In this document: positions 35,006-42,784 of the stretch, in pieces
Layout: every line of letters begins with the position of its first letter
How positions within the stretch are numbered: the stretch's first letter is position 1
Source of the DNA: RGEC01 sp964475595
GTDB lineage: Bacteria; Bacteroidota; Bacteroidia; NS11-12g; UBA955
Length of the DNA: 64,000 nt
NCBI GenBank assembly: GCA_964475595.1
Contig: CAYYXG010000003.1
Location: 62,001-126,000 of the forward strand
Reading direction: 5' to 3'
The notes under the pieces: generated by a model
Databases searched by the model: none
Seen by the model: only the letters and a program-made list of their open reading frames with translations
What the model was told of the DNA's origin: nothing
Translations under genes and position numbers: made by a program

Positions 35006-36426
35006 GGTTGAATAATGATTTTTTTGTTGACAGCGATGTCCGGTGAATTTAATAGGTATACTCCGCTACTTAAATTACCCAGATTCAGAACGCTGTTGTT
35101 CGATGTTGATTTGAAAACTTTTACTATGTTTCCAGTGAGGGAGGTCAGATAGATTGTTACCGGATGGGGTGAATTGTGTTGAATTTGGATGAAATCTTTA
35201 CAAGGATTAGGGAAGGCTTGCATGTAAGGGTTTTGCTTTACCAATTGGGTATTAACCCCGAAATTTTCAAACCAGATATCATCGATCAGGGCAATGCTGT
35301 TGATATTCATGCCGTTTCCGGTGCTGTCAATCAGGTAGAAAGCAATGGTTGCTTTGTCTGCGTTGCCTGAGTAACCGGGAAGCCATGTAATATCCTGACT
35401 GAATTTTTTAAACTGACTTGAGTTGCTGTCGATTGCTATGACGGTAGAGCCCACGATGGTATCTGCATTAAACAGATTGACAAAACACAAAAGCTTATCT
35501 CCAAACAAATTGGTTTTTGCGTAGCCATGAAAAGAGGCAGGCCTACTATTCAAGGTAAATGAAGGACTGCCATTATCCGGAGTTATCATATCCTGCCAGT
35601 CTCGGCTGCGTGTGGTGACTGCAAAAGCGGGAAAAGTGTCGGACTTTCCATTTGGCTGTTTGTGAACCATTCCTCTCAGAAGCAGTGAGGACGATCCAGT
35701 TCTTGCATCGTTGCTTCTGCTGCTGCTTACGTACTTTAAACCATCGTTATAATAGAGAATCTGGTGTGTTGTCCAGTCAACGGGCCATTCCACCCCTAAA
35801 TTATCCCAGTTGGAAAAATTGTGATTGGGAATGTTGGTGAGTGCATTTCCTGCTTGGGTGAAAGTAAAGTCAGCAAAATCGATGTATCCACTGCCATTCG
35901 GCTCACTGACGGGGTTGGAAGCATAAACGATGATGTAAGCAGTATCGCAGATTACCCCAAAATCCGGATGAATGTAGTCAAGGGCAAAGCTTTGGGTATT
36001 CCATCCTGAATTGCCATGGAGTATAATTTCCTGAAAAACGGCCGGAAATGAATCTCCTGATTGCTTGGCAAATACAAATACAAAAGCACTGTCATTGAGC
36101 AGGGCCGGTTTGTAGGTAATCTTTAGCGAATCGGGGGTTCCATTGAGTCTGAAAGCCGGTGCCTGTCTCCCTGAATCATCGAAAGCAACCTGAGCGATAG
36201 CGGTGCTATTGTTGCTGCTTTTTTCATTCTGCAGGCGGATGGCAAAAGAAGTTCCAGGACCTTGTACCTTTGATACGTTTCCCTGTATGCTCCAATTGGC
36301 AGCTATGGGGGTTGTTTTATTCTCGAACCATTCAAAATAGGGGTTGGGAATGGTTTGGGCATACCCGGAAACAGCGGCAATAGAGAGTAGCAGCAGCAGG
36401 GGTTTTTGAAGCGTCTTTGTTTTCAT
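35002..36426 (-). CDS. T9SS-secreted protein of unknown function inside the paa operon
   Basis: A 474-residue exported protein: signal peptide MKTKTLQKPLLLLL..SGYAQ, then two beta-sandwich-like modules, about residues 25-190 (from IPNPYFEWFENKT to YIDFADFTFTQ) and 195-390 (from IPNHNFSNWDNLG to LIDDIWFENFG), which begin and end alike and so may be internal repeats of a carbohydrate-binding-like fold. The C-terminal 75 residues are a type A T9SS sorting domain (QAFPNPCKDFIQI..LGNLSSGVYLL). It sits 10 nt after paaA and overlaps paaB by ATGA. No enzymatic motif is seen. A link to phenylacetate metabolism is inference from position only. Confidence 0.85.
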   Translation of the reverse strand: MKTKTLQKPLLLLLSIAAVSGYAQTIPNPYFEWFENKTTPIAANWSIQGNVSKVQGPGTSFAIRLQNEKSSNNSTAIAQVAFDDSGRQAPAFRLNGTPDSLKITYKPALLNDSAFVFVFAKQSGDSFPAVFQEIILHGNSGWNTQSFALDYIHPDFGVICDTAYIIVYASNPVSEPNGSGYIDFADFTFTQAGNALTNIPNHNFSNWDNLGVEWPVDWTTHQILYYNDGLKYVSSSRSNDARTGSSSLLLRGMVHKQPNGKSDTFPAFAVTTRSRDWQDMITPDNGSPSFTLNSRPASFHGYAKTNLFGDKLLCFVNLFNADTIVGSTVIAIDSNSSQFKKFSQDITWLPGYSGNADKATIAFYLIDSTGNGMNINSIALIDDIWFENFGVNTQLVKQNPYMQAFPNPCKDFIQIQHNSPHPVTIYLTSLTGNIVKVFKSTSNNSVLNLGNLSSGVYLLNSPDIAVNKKIIIQP

Positions 36427-36436
36427 AGCATGGGTT

Positions 36437-37429
36437 TTAGGCGAGGGGCGCTACATATTGAGCATCTTTCTTCAGGATAGCATTCCGCACCCAGCGGCCT
36501 TTTTCTTCTGCCATTCTGCGAACGGCAAGACGCTCCTTGTTGCAGGGTCCGTCACCGTTGATTACGCGCTTAAATTCTTCCCAATCGGGTTCTGTATATT
36601 CCCATTTGCCTGTGGTTTCATTCTTTTTTAGGTTGGGATCTGGAACGGTCAGTCCAAGGTCCCATATTTTGGGAACGTACATGTCCAAGAATTGTTGGCG
36701 CATGTCGTCATTGCTGGCCATTTTAACTTTCCATTTCATCAGGGTTTCGGTATGCTGCGAAATTTTATCGCTTGGACCAAAGAAGTGCATCAGGGGAGGC
36801 CACCAGCGATTGAGGGCTTCCTGCACCATCTGGCGTTGTTTCGGCGTGCCTGTTGCCAAAAACACCACATTGTCATGCCCGTATTTCAGGTGAAAAGATT
36901 CTTCCGCGCAAATCCTGTCAAGTGCCCTGCAGTAGGGACCATAACTTCCTTTGCTGTTGGTGAGCTGGTTAATAATGGCTCCGGCGTCAACCAGCCATGC
37001 AATCACCGCGCTGTCAGCCCAGGTTTCGGCCGGATAGTTGAATATATTGCTGTATTTGCTTTTGCCATTAATCAGGTCATTAATCATGTCCTCGCGGCTT
37101 TTGCCCAGCGTTTCGCAGGCAGAATATAGCAACTGCGCATGTCCTACTTCATCCTGCACCTTGGCCATTAATGCCAGTTTTCTGCGGAATCCGGGTGCGC
37201 GGGTAATCCAGGTGCCCTCGGGCAGCGAACCAATGATTTCGGAATGGGCGTGTTGCTCAATCATCCGAATCAGCTGTCTTCTGTATTCTTTGGGCATCCA
37301 GTCCTGTGGTTCGATTTTTTCGCCGGCAGCAATGCGGGCTTCAAACTCCGCCAGTTTTACCGGATCTTCGTCTGCTACCAGACTGTTCTGATTTTTGCCG
37401 TTGTTTTCGATGTAAGCGTTTCCGTACAT
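36437..37429 (-). CDS. paaA: Phenylacetyl-CoA epoxidase catalytic subunit PaaA
   Basis: A 330-residue ferritin-like subunit with the di-iron site and the phenylacetyl-CoA pocket. Seen: SEIIGSLPEGTWITRAPGFRRKLALMAKVQDEVGHAQLL (in part) with the E..ExxH iron ligands, and AEESFHLKYGHD for the second ligand pair. Full length compared with known PaaA. It follows the TetR gene by 12 nt and precedes the T9SS gene by 10 nt. PaaE, the reductase subunit, is not encoded next to it. Confidence 0.97.
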   Translation of the reverse strand: MYGNAYIENNGKNQNSLVADEDPVKLAEFEARIAAGEKIEPQDWMPKEYRRQLIRMIEQHAHSEIIGSLPEGTWITRAPGFRRKLALMAKVQDEVGHAQLLYSACETLGKSREDMINDLINGKSKYSNIFNYPAETWADSAVIAWLVDAGAIINQLTNSKGSYGPYCRALDRICAEESFHLKYGHDNVVFLATGTPKQRQMVQEALNRWWPPLMHFFGPSDKISQHTETLMKWKVKMASNDDMRQQFLDMYVPKIWDLGLTVPDPNLKKNETTGKWEYTEPDWEEFKRVINGDGPCNKERLAVRRMAEEKGRWVRNAILKKDAQYVAPLA

Positions 37430-37441
37430 GATATTATGGTT

Positions 37442-38047
37442 TTAGATTGTTTCTTTTTTAAGTCCACTGAGAATAAACTCGGTGAGTTTCTCTGCAATTT
37501 GCTCAGGTTTCATTGCTCCTTTGGGCTTGTACCATTCTACCACCCAATTGAGTGAAGCCAGAATGGTAAGTACTGCAAATTTGTTATTGACATCCTGAAA
37601 TACACCTTCATCTTCACCTTGTTTGAGAATTAGGGTTATTCCCTTTTCATACTCGTCTCGTTTTTGAATGAATTGCTTTCGGTTTTCTTCTCCCAGGTTG
37701 CGCCATTCATGTACAAAAACCCAGCCTGCATTGGGATTCTCGGTTAAGATTACCACATGGTTTTTGATGGCCAGGGAAAGTTTCTCAATGGGGTTGAAGT
37801 ATATATCATTAACCTCAGCCATTCCTTGGAGAAGGCGATGGGCCATGTTGAAACAGGTTTCCGATAAAATATCTTCCTTGCCTGAAATATGATTGTACAA
37901 GCTGGCAGCCTCCATGTTAATGGCAGCGGCAATTTCACGCATGGATGTTCCCTGATATCCGAGTTTCCGCATCATTTCCAGCGAAACGGCCATAATTTGG
38001 GCTTTTCGGGCGGAAGGTTTGCTCGATATATGGGTGCTAACTAACAT
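37442..38047 (-). CDS. TetR family regulator, probable repressor of the paa operon
   Basis: A 201-residue TetR protein. The helix-turn-helix lies at about residues 15-60 (AQIMAVSLEMMRKLGYQGTSMREIAAAINMEAASLYNHI in part, with the typical YNHI end). The remainder is the ligand-binding domain. It is the first gene of the minus-strand operon that goes on to paaA, and a perfect inverted repeat covers its own start codon, so it most likely controls itself and paaABCD, with phenylacetyl-CoA or a later CoA intermediate as a plausible inducer (by analogy with PaaR). ATG at 38047. Confidence 0.9.
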   Translation of the reverse strand: MLVSTHISSKPSARKAQIMAVSLEMMRKLGYQGTSMREIAAAINMEAASLYNHISGKEDILSETCFNMAHRLLQGMAEVNDIYFNPIEKLSLAIKNHVVILTENPNAGWVFVHEWRNLGEENRKQFIQKRDEYEKGITLILKQGEDEGVFQDVNNKFAVLTILASLNWVVEWYKPKGAMKPEQIAEKLTEFILSGLKKETI

Positions 38048-38055
38048 TTGTTAGT
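38040..38055. promoter_or_regulatory. Palindromic operator, probable TetR/PaaR binding site
   Basis: ACTAACA-TT-TGTTAGT is a perfect inverted repeat with 7-bp arms and a 2-bp centre. It spans the start codon of the TetR gene and the expected transcription start of its promoter, the ideal place for an autorepressor. Confidence 0.7.
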
Positions 38056-38059
38056 ATTG

Positions 38060-38090
38060 CAAACTTAGTTCAGAAAATTCATAAAAGCAA
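38060..38090 (-). promoter_or_regulatory. Promoter of the tetR-paa operon
   Basis: On the minus strand TTG (38090-38088), 20 nt, then TAAGTTTG (38067-38060), a full match to the Bacteroidetes consensus. The -7 box ends 12 nt before the ATG, so the leader is only a few nt long. Confidence 0.7.
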
Positions 38091-38151
38091 TATTTTAAAC
38101 TTTCGCTCGATTTTCTCATCAGATAAATAACAATAACATTAATTTCGTTTC

Positions 38152-38847
38152 GTGTCCAGGTGGGTTTGCCTATTTATAATTTCTTTTTCAGTTGCAAATG
38201 CTGTTAAGTCGCAGCATGCGCCTGAAATTCTGTTGCTGAAGTTTGAATGTTTGTTTAATGGAAAAGCTGTTCAGGAGCGTGATTCATTCGCCAATGGAAG
38301 TCTAAAAAATGCCTGTTGTTTTACCAAAATCAGACAGTACATATCCGGAATAAGACTGCTCAAGACCGGGAATGAGGTTTGGGTAGATTCAGGTGGGTAC
38401 TATTTGATTGATTTACTCAATCCTGAAAAAAGTATAGTGTTTTTAAAAATAAATGGAAAGGATTTTGATGAGATTCAATTTATTGCTGGCATTGATAGCG
38501 CAATTCAAGAGGAAGGGGTAAAAGGGGGTGCTTTGGATCCGATTAACGGAATGTACTGGACCTGGCAGAGTGGGTATATTCATACCAAAATAGAGGGGTT
38601 TTGCCGAGAGAATGAGCTTAAATCGCCATACGAATTGCATTTGGGTGGTTATACTCATCCCAATTCCACTGTTATTTCTGTTGCTTTTAAAAATATTGTT
38701 CCTAAAACAGAATACAGGATCCAATTTAACCTTGAGCCGTTATTGGAAACCATGCATCAGATTAAGGTTAAAAAGGTGATGTCGCCTGGCTCAAATGCTG
38801 TAAAACTGACCCAATCCTGGACGCAGTCTGTAAAATTATTGCCATGA
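38152..38847 (+). CDS. MbnP-like copper-binding periplasmic protein
   Basis: A 231-residue exported protein (signal peptide ending near AVKSQ) with the MbnP pattern: an early LLLKFECLFNGKAV, GIRLLKTG, the conserved aromatic motif MYWTWQSGY (Trp136 and Trp138), and FxxxG..HLGG segments. MbnP proteins bind copper after a partner MbnH oxidises a tryptophan to kynurenine. The partner gene follows with an ATGA-type overlap. GTG at 38152 is the start; TAATTTCG, a near-match -7 box, lies 4 nt upstream. No methanobactin precursor is visible. Confidence 0.85.
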   Translation: MSRWVCLFIISFSVANAVKSQHAPEILLLKFECLFNGKAVQERDSFANGSLKNACCFTKIRQYISGIRLLKTGNEVWVDSGGYYLIDLLNPEKSIVFLKINGKDFDEIQFIAGIDSAIQEEGVKGGALDPINGMYWTWQSGYIHTKIEGFCRENELKSPYELHLGGYTHPNSTVISVAFKNIVPKTEYRIQFNLEPLLETMHQIKVKKVMSPGSNAVKLTQSWTQSVKLLP

Positions 38848-39857
38848 AATATCGCTCGCTGCCTATCATTTTAGTATTTGTGACAGGTTTATGTGCCTTT
38901 CAGCTGCCTCGTTTTCAGCAGGAAAAAATATCGAAGCCCTGGCCAAAGCCGATTTACGATTTTTCATCTGAACCTCAGTTCAAAGCACGGGTGGCACTTG
39001 GCAGAATCCTGTTTTACGATCCGGTTTTGTCCGCAGACAGCACCATTTCATGTGCATCATGCCATCTGCAATACACGGCTTTTGCCCACGTAGACCATGC
39101 GCTCAGTCATGGTATTCATGACAGCATAGCAACCCGCAACGCCACTGCACTGATGAATCTTGCCTGGCATAAGCAATTTATGTGGGATGGAGCCATTCAT
39201 CACATCGATGTTCAGGCACTGGCACCGATTCATCATCCGGCTGAAATGGGGAGTTCAATTGGTGAAGTGGTATCAAAGCTTAACCGAATTAAAAAATATA
39301 AACCCTTATTCAATGCGGCTTTTGGAGATGATAAAGCCACAGGGGAAAGGGTGTTGACGGCCATTTCCAGATTTATGACGGTTATTGTAAGTAATCAGTC
39401 TAAATACGACAGTGTGATGCGAGGCAGTTCGGTATTTACCTCGCAGGAAAAAAGGGGATATGCGTTATTTCAAAAAAACTGCAATGCTTGTCATACGGAG
39501 CCGTTATTTACATCGCTGAAATATGAGGACAACGGATTGCCTGTAAATTCACAACTGCGTGATTTAGGTCGATATAAAATTACCCAAATTGCATCAGATT
39601 CATTTAAGTTTAAGGTCCCAACCCTGCGAAACATTGAATATTCGTTTCCATACATGCACGATGGGCGTTTCAATCATTTGTCGGAAGTATTTAATCATTA
39701 TGAGAAAAGGATTGTAAAAAGGAATGGTGTTTCTGTAAAATTGAAAAAGGGCATTAAACTCAATGCCAAAGAGAAAGTAGATATAACGGCATTTTTATTG
39801 ACCCTCACAGACAAGCACTACCTCTACAATCCCGAGTGGGGGTTTCCTGAAAAATAA
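38844..39857 (+). CDS. MbnH/MauG-like di-haem cytochrome c peroxidase family protein
   Basis: A 337-residue exported protein with two c-type haem sites: CASCH (Cys70, Cys73, His74) and CNACH (Cys213, Cys216, His217). Family motifs LGRILFYDPVLSADSTISCASCH, TPxLRN-type VPTLRNIEYSFPYMHDG and GSFxTLxEV-type region are present. Its coupling to an MbnP gene (4-nt overlap) points to the MbnH branch, which forms a bis-Fe(IV) state and modifies tryptophan in MbnP, rather than to a peroxide-detoxifying enzyme. Confidence 0.9.
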   Translation: MKYRSLPIILVFVTGLCAFQLPRFQQEKISKPWPKPIYDFSSEPQFKARVALGRILFYDPVLSADSTISCASCHLQYTAFAHVDHALSHGIHDSIATRNATALMNLAWHKQFMWDGAIHHIDVQALAPIHHPAEMGSSIGEVVSKLNRIKKYKPLFNAAFGDDKATGERVLTAISRFMTVIVSNQSKYDSVMRGSSVFTSQEKRGYALFQKNCNACHTEPLFTSLKYEDNGLPVNSQLRDLGRYKITQIASDSFKFKVPTLRNIEYSFPYMHDGRFNHLSEVFNHYEKRIVKRNGVSVKLKKGIKLNAKEKVDITAFLLTLTDKHYLYNPEWGFPEK

Positions 39858-39904
39858 TTTTAATAATTGTTAAACCTTTGTTTATTGCTTGCATCCAACA
39901 CCAT

Positions 39905-41281
39905 ATGATAAAAACTTTCTATTCGATTTTTCTTGGGTTTATGGGTATTGCTGCAGTTAATGCACAAATCAATCCTGCCATCACATCTTGGCTAATCAAT
40001 AATAACGGGGCAAAAGGCATGCATTATGCCAAAGGCAATAGCACGCCCATTCAGGATAATGATTCTGTGAATGTGCAAACGGTTTTATACTCCAATAACA
40101 ATGTGTATATCAGAACCAAGGGCATTCCGTCTTACATAACCGGTCCGTTTTTGGATGGAAATCCTTCATTGGCTACAAGTCAGTCGGCCATTTTTAAATT
40201 TACCTTAAATCCTGTAAAAAATACGGGTACACCAAAGGCTACAACAGGCGGCAATATTGGTGTTTTTATTAATGGAGTAGCGTTATTTGATTATCGCGAT
40301 GGCGTGGCATGGAATTCTACCAGCAACGCACTTTGCGGGGGGCCAGGAAATCCGCCATGCCCCGGAGGCCCTACAGCTGTTATGGATTGGAACCGTGATG
40401 CGATTGTGGCGGAAAGGGCAGGTTTTGACTGTGCAAAAGGCCATCCTGCCATGGGCAATTATCATCATCATCAGAATCCCTCGGCGTTCAAGCTGGATAA
40501 AAATGTGCTTTCTACCATTTGTAATTTATATGATGCGGATGGACTTTATGTAATTGACAGCAGCAAACATTCACCACTCATTGGCTTTGCATATGATGGT
40601 TTCCCGATCTATGGAGCATATGGCTATAAAAACACCGATGGAACAGGCGGAATTACGCGCATAAAATCTGGCTACAGTTTAAGGAACATTGCGGTTAGAA
40701 ATACCAGTCCCACCGGGCAAGCCGTTACCTCGGGTCCCAATGTCAGCAGCACTTATCCTTTGGGCTATTTTCGTGAAGATTATGAATTCATCGCCCATCC
40801 ATCAGACCCGGATTACCTGGATGCCAGCAATGGCAGATTTTGTATTACCCCGGAATATCCGAATGGAACCTATGCCTATTTTGCAACGGTTGACGCCAAC
40901 TGGAATTCGGCCTATCCTTACGTTGTAGGTCCCACTTTTTACGGTGTTTATTCAAATGCCAAAGTAACTTCAATTACTGAGAACGTTACTGAATATAAAC
41001 CCAGCACCAACGGTGCAAAAAGAACATTGAATGAAGGTTCGTGGTCTGTTTTCCCCAATCCGGGTAATGAATTCATTGCTGTTCAATTGGGTGGGCTTAA
41101 CCGGGATAAAGTTGAACTGCAATTACTTGGTTCCAACGGTAAAACTATTCAATCATCGAAAATTGAGCCCGGCTCTACAGTGGCCTGGTTTGATGTAAGG
41201 ACCCTGTATAGCGGAACATATATCGTTCGAGCCATTTGTGGCGATGCAGTAAGCACCCAAAAGGTAGTATTGGTAAAATAA
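39905..41281 (+). CDS. YHYH domain protein with T9SS sorting domain
   Basis: A 458-residue secreted protein; signal peptide ends near AAVNAQ. The YHYH-domain signature appears as MGNYHHHQNPSAF, with neighbouring HSPLIGFAYDGFPIYGAYGY, typical of the family. The His cluster suggests metal binding, but the function is not established. The last 80 residues are a T9SS sorting domain (VFPNPGNEFIAVQL..LRSTYSGTYIVRA-like end). It follows the MbnP/MbnH pair by 47 nt on the same strand and may belong to the same copper-related unit. The ATG at 39905 is preferred over an open upstream extension. Confidence 0.87.
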   Translation: MIKTFYSIFLGFMGIAAVNAQINPAITSWLINNNGAKGMHYAKGNSTPIQDNDSVNVQTVLYSNNNVYIRTKGIPSYITGPFLDGNPSLATSQSAIFKFTLNPVKNTGTPKATTGGNIGVFINGVALFDYRDGVAWNSTSNALCGGPGNPPCPGGPTAVMDWNRDAIVAERAGFDCAKGHPAMGNYHHHQNPSAFKLDKNVLSTICNLYDADGLYVIDSSKHSPLIGFAYDGFPIYGAYGYKNTDGTGGITRIKSGYSLRNIAVRNTSPTGQAVTSGPNVSSTYPLGYFREDYEFIAHPSDPDYLDASNGRFCITPEYPNGTYAYFATVDANWNSAYPYVVGPTFYGVYSNAKVTSITENVTEYKPSTNGAKRTLNEGSWSVFPNPGNEFIAVQLGGLNRDKVELQLLGSNGKTIQSSKIEPGSTVAWFDVRTLYSGTYIVRAICGDAVSTQKVVLVK

Positions 41282-41296
41282 GCCTTTCAATAGCCC

Positions 41297-41304
41297 TATA
41301 TTCG
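41297..41304 (+). promoter_or_regulatory. TAnnTTCG box immediately before the M28 peptidase gene
   Basis: TATATTCG differs from TAnnTTTG at one base and lies 5 nt before the ATG at 41310. A TTG at 41270-41272 is 24 nt upstream, a little far. Confidence 0.35.
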
Positions 41305-41309
41305 CAATC

Positions 41310-42746
41310 ATGCGAACATGGCTATTATGTTTCTTTTCATTATCCGTCAGCGCCCAGGCGCAGGTAGATTCCGCTTTTTTTCATCGAGTTTTCACCGAGG
41401 CACTGGAAAATGGCCATGCCTATGCGCGATTGGGTGAGTTGTGTAAAACCATAGGTGCGCGTCTTTCAGGGAGTCCGCAGGCCGACAAAGCCGTGGCTTG
41501 GGGTAAACAGATGCTATCATCTTATGGGTTTGATTCTGTATTCCTACAGCCGGTCATGGTTCCAAAATGGGAGAGAAGCAAGACAGAAGCGTTGTGGTTT
41601 TCATCCAAAGTATTCAATACGGCTATACTAAATCAAAAGCAGCAGGATTTTAATTGTGAAGCGTTTGAAGAGCTGCCTTTAAAACCCCTGAAAAACCATA
41701 AAATCCCTGCAGTTGCTTTGGGCGGTTCTGTTGCCACAAACGGCAAGATAAAAGGCACATTGGTTAGCATTGATAATGATAAACAGCTTGATAGTCTGGG
41801 GAAACTGGGTATGCTGAAGGGGAAAATTATACTGCTGAACAGGCCTTTCCCGGAATCATACATCAATACGTTTAAGGCTTACGGGGCCTGTGTAGGCCAA
41901 CGCGTTCAGGGTGCTTCAAAAGCAGCTTCCTTCGGCGCCATGGCCGTTTTAGTACGTAGTATGAGCAATCGATGCGATTTGCACGCCCATACCGGGGTGA
42001 TGATTTATGATGAAAAACAGCCCAAAATTCCTGCCATGGCAGTGGCTACGGCTGTTGCCAATTTGCTTGAAAGGCTTGCGAATACAGACCCGGAATTAAC
42101 CGTAACCATGGAATTGGGTTGCCGTACCTTACCCGATGCACCTTCGGCCAATGTGATAGCCCAGACCAGAGGTAATAAGCACCCAGATAAAATCATTGCG
42201 TTTGGCGGCCATTTCGATAGTTGGGATCAAGGCGAAGGTGCGCACGATGATGGGGCGGGATGCATGCATGCTTTTGAAGCGTTGCGGTTGTTAAAAGCCA
42301 TCGGATATCAACCACGACATTCGCTTCGCTGTGTTTGGTGGATGAATGAGGAGAATGGATTGCGCGGTGCCAATGAATACGCTTCTGTTGCCGACAAAAA
42401 CAAAGAGGTACATATTGCTGCACTGGAAAGTGACAGAGGCGGTTTTACCCCCAGGGGATTTGGCATTGATTCAGCATTTATGCCCGTTGCCATGAAATAC
42501 CAAACCTTGTTGGACGCCTATGGCATTGGCGCGCTTGAGAAGGGTGGGGGCGGTGCTGATATTGGTCCCATTCGCAAAGGCAATACCAATGCTGTACTGG
42601 TGGGTTTTATTCCGGATTCACAGCGGTATTTTGATGTGCATCATTCAGAAACCGATGTGTTTGAAAGTGTTAATAAACGGGAATTACATCTGGGTGCGGC
42701 TGCTGTAGCGGTGATGATTGCCATCCTCGATCAGGAACTGGATTAG
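41310..42746 (+). CDS. Exported M28 family zinc aminopeptidase/carboxypeptidase
   Basis: A 478-residue protein; signal peptide SLSVSAQAQV. The metal-site sequence is that of M28 peptidases: GGHFDSWDQGEGAHDDGAGC (His and bridging Asp), WWMNEENGLRGANEY (Glu-Glu), ESDRGGF (Asp), and a late VHHSETDVFES (His). A protease-associated-type insert carries GACVGQRVQGASKAASFGAMAVLVRSM. It probably removes residues from peptides in the periplasm. No T9SS tail is seen. The gene ends 38 nt before a convergent gene. Confidence 0.92.
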   Translation: MRTWLLCFFSLSVSAQAQVDSAFFHRVFTEALENGHAYARLGELCKTIGARLSGSPQADKAVAWGKQMLSSYGFDSVFLQPVMVPKWERSKTEALWFSSKVFNTAILNQKQQDFNCEAFEELPLKPLKNHKIPAVALGGSVATNGKIKGTLVSIDNDKQLDSLGKLGMLKGKIILLNRPFPESYINTFKAYGACVGQRVQGASKAASFGAMAVLVRSMSNRCDLHAHTGVMIYDEKQPKIPAMAVATAVANLLERLANTDPELTVTMELGCRTLPDAPSANVIAQTRGNKHPDKIIAFGGHFDSWDQGEGAHDDGAGCMHAFEALRLLKAIGYQPRHSLRCVWWMNEENGLRGANEYASVADKNKEVHIAALESDRGGFTPRGFGIDSAFMPVAMKYQTLLDAYGIGALEKGGGGADIGPIRKGNTNAVLVGFIPDSQRYFDVHHSETDVFESVNKRELHLGAAAVAVMIAILDQELD

Positions 42747-42784
42747 TTCCGATTTTTTTGGAAAATGGTTAAAAATGTTGTATC

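Noticed and set aside
38090..39904. Methanobactin precursor peptide near the MbnP/MbnH-like genes
   Set aside because: I looked at the gaps 38056-38151 and 39858-39904 and found no short Cys-containing ORF; no MbnB/MbnC-like genes are present.
42752..42767. TTCC...GGAA hairpin between the M28 peptidase and the convergent T9SS gene as terminator
   Set aside because: Only a 4-bp stem, with the T-run in the loop instead of after it.
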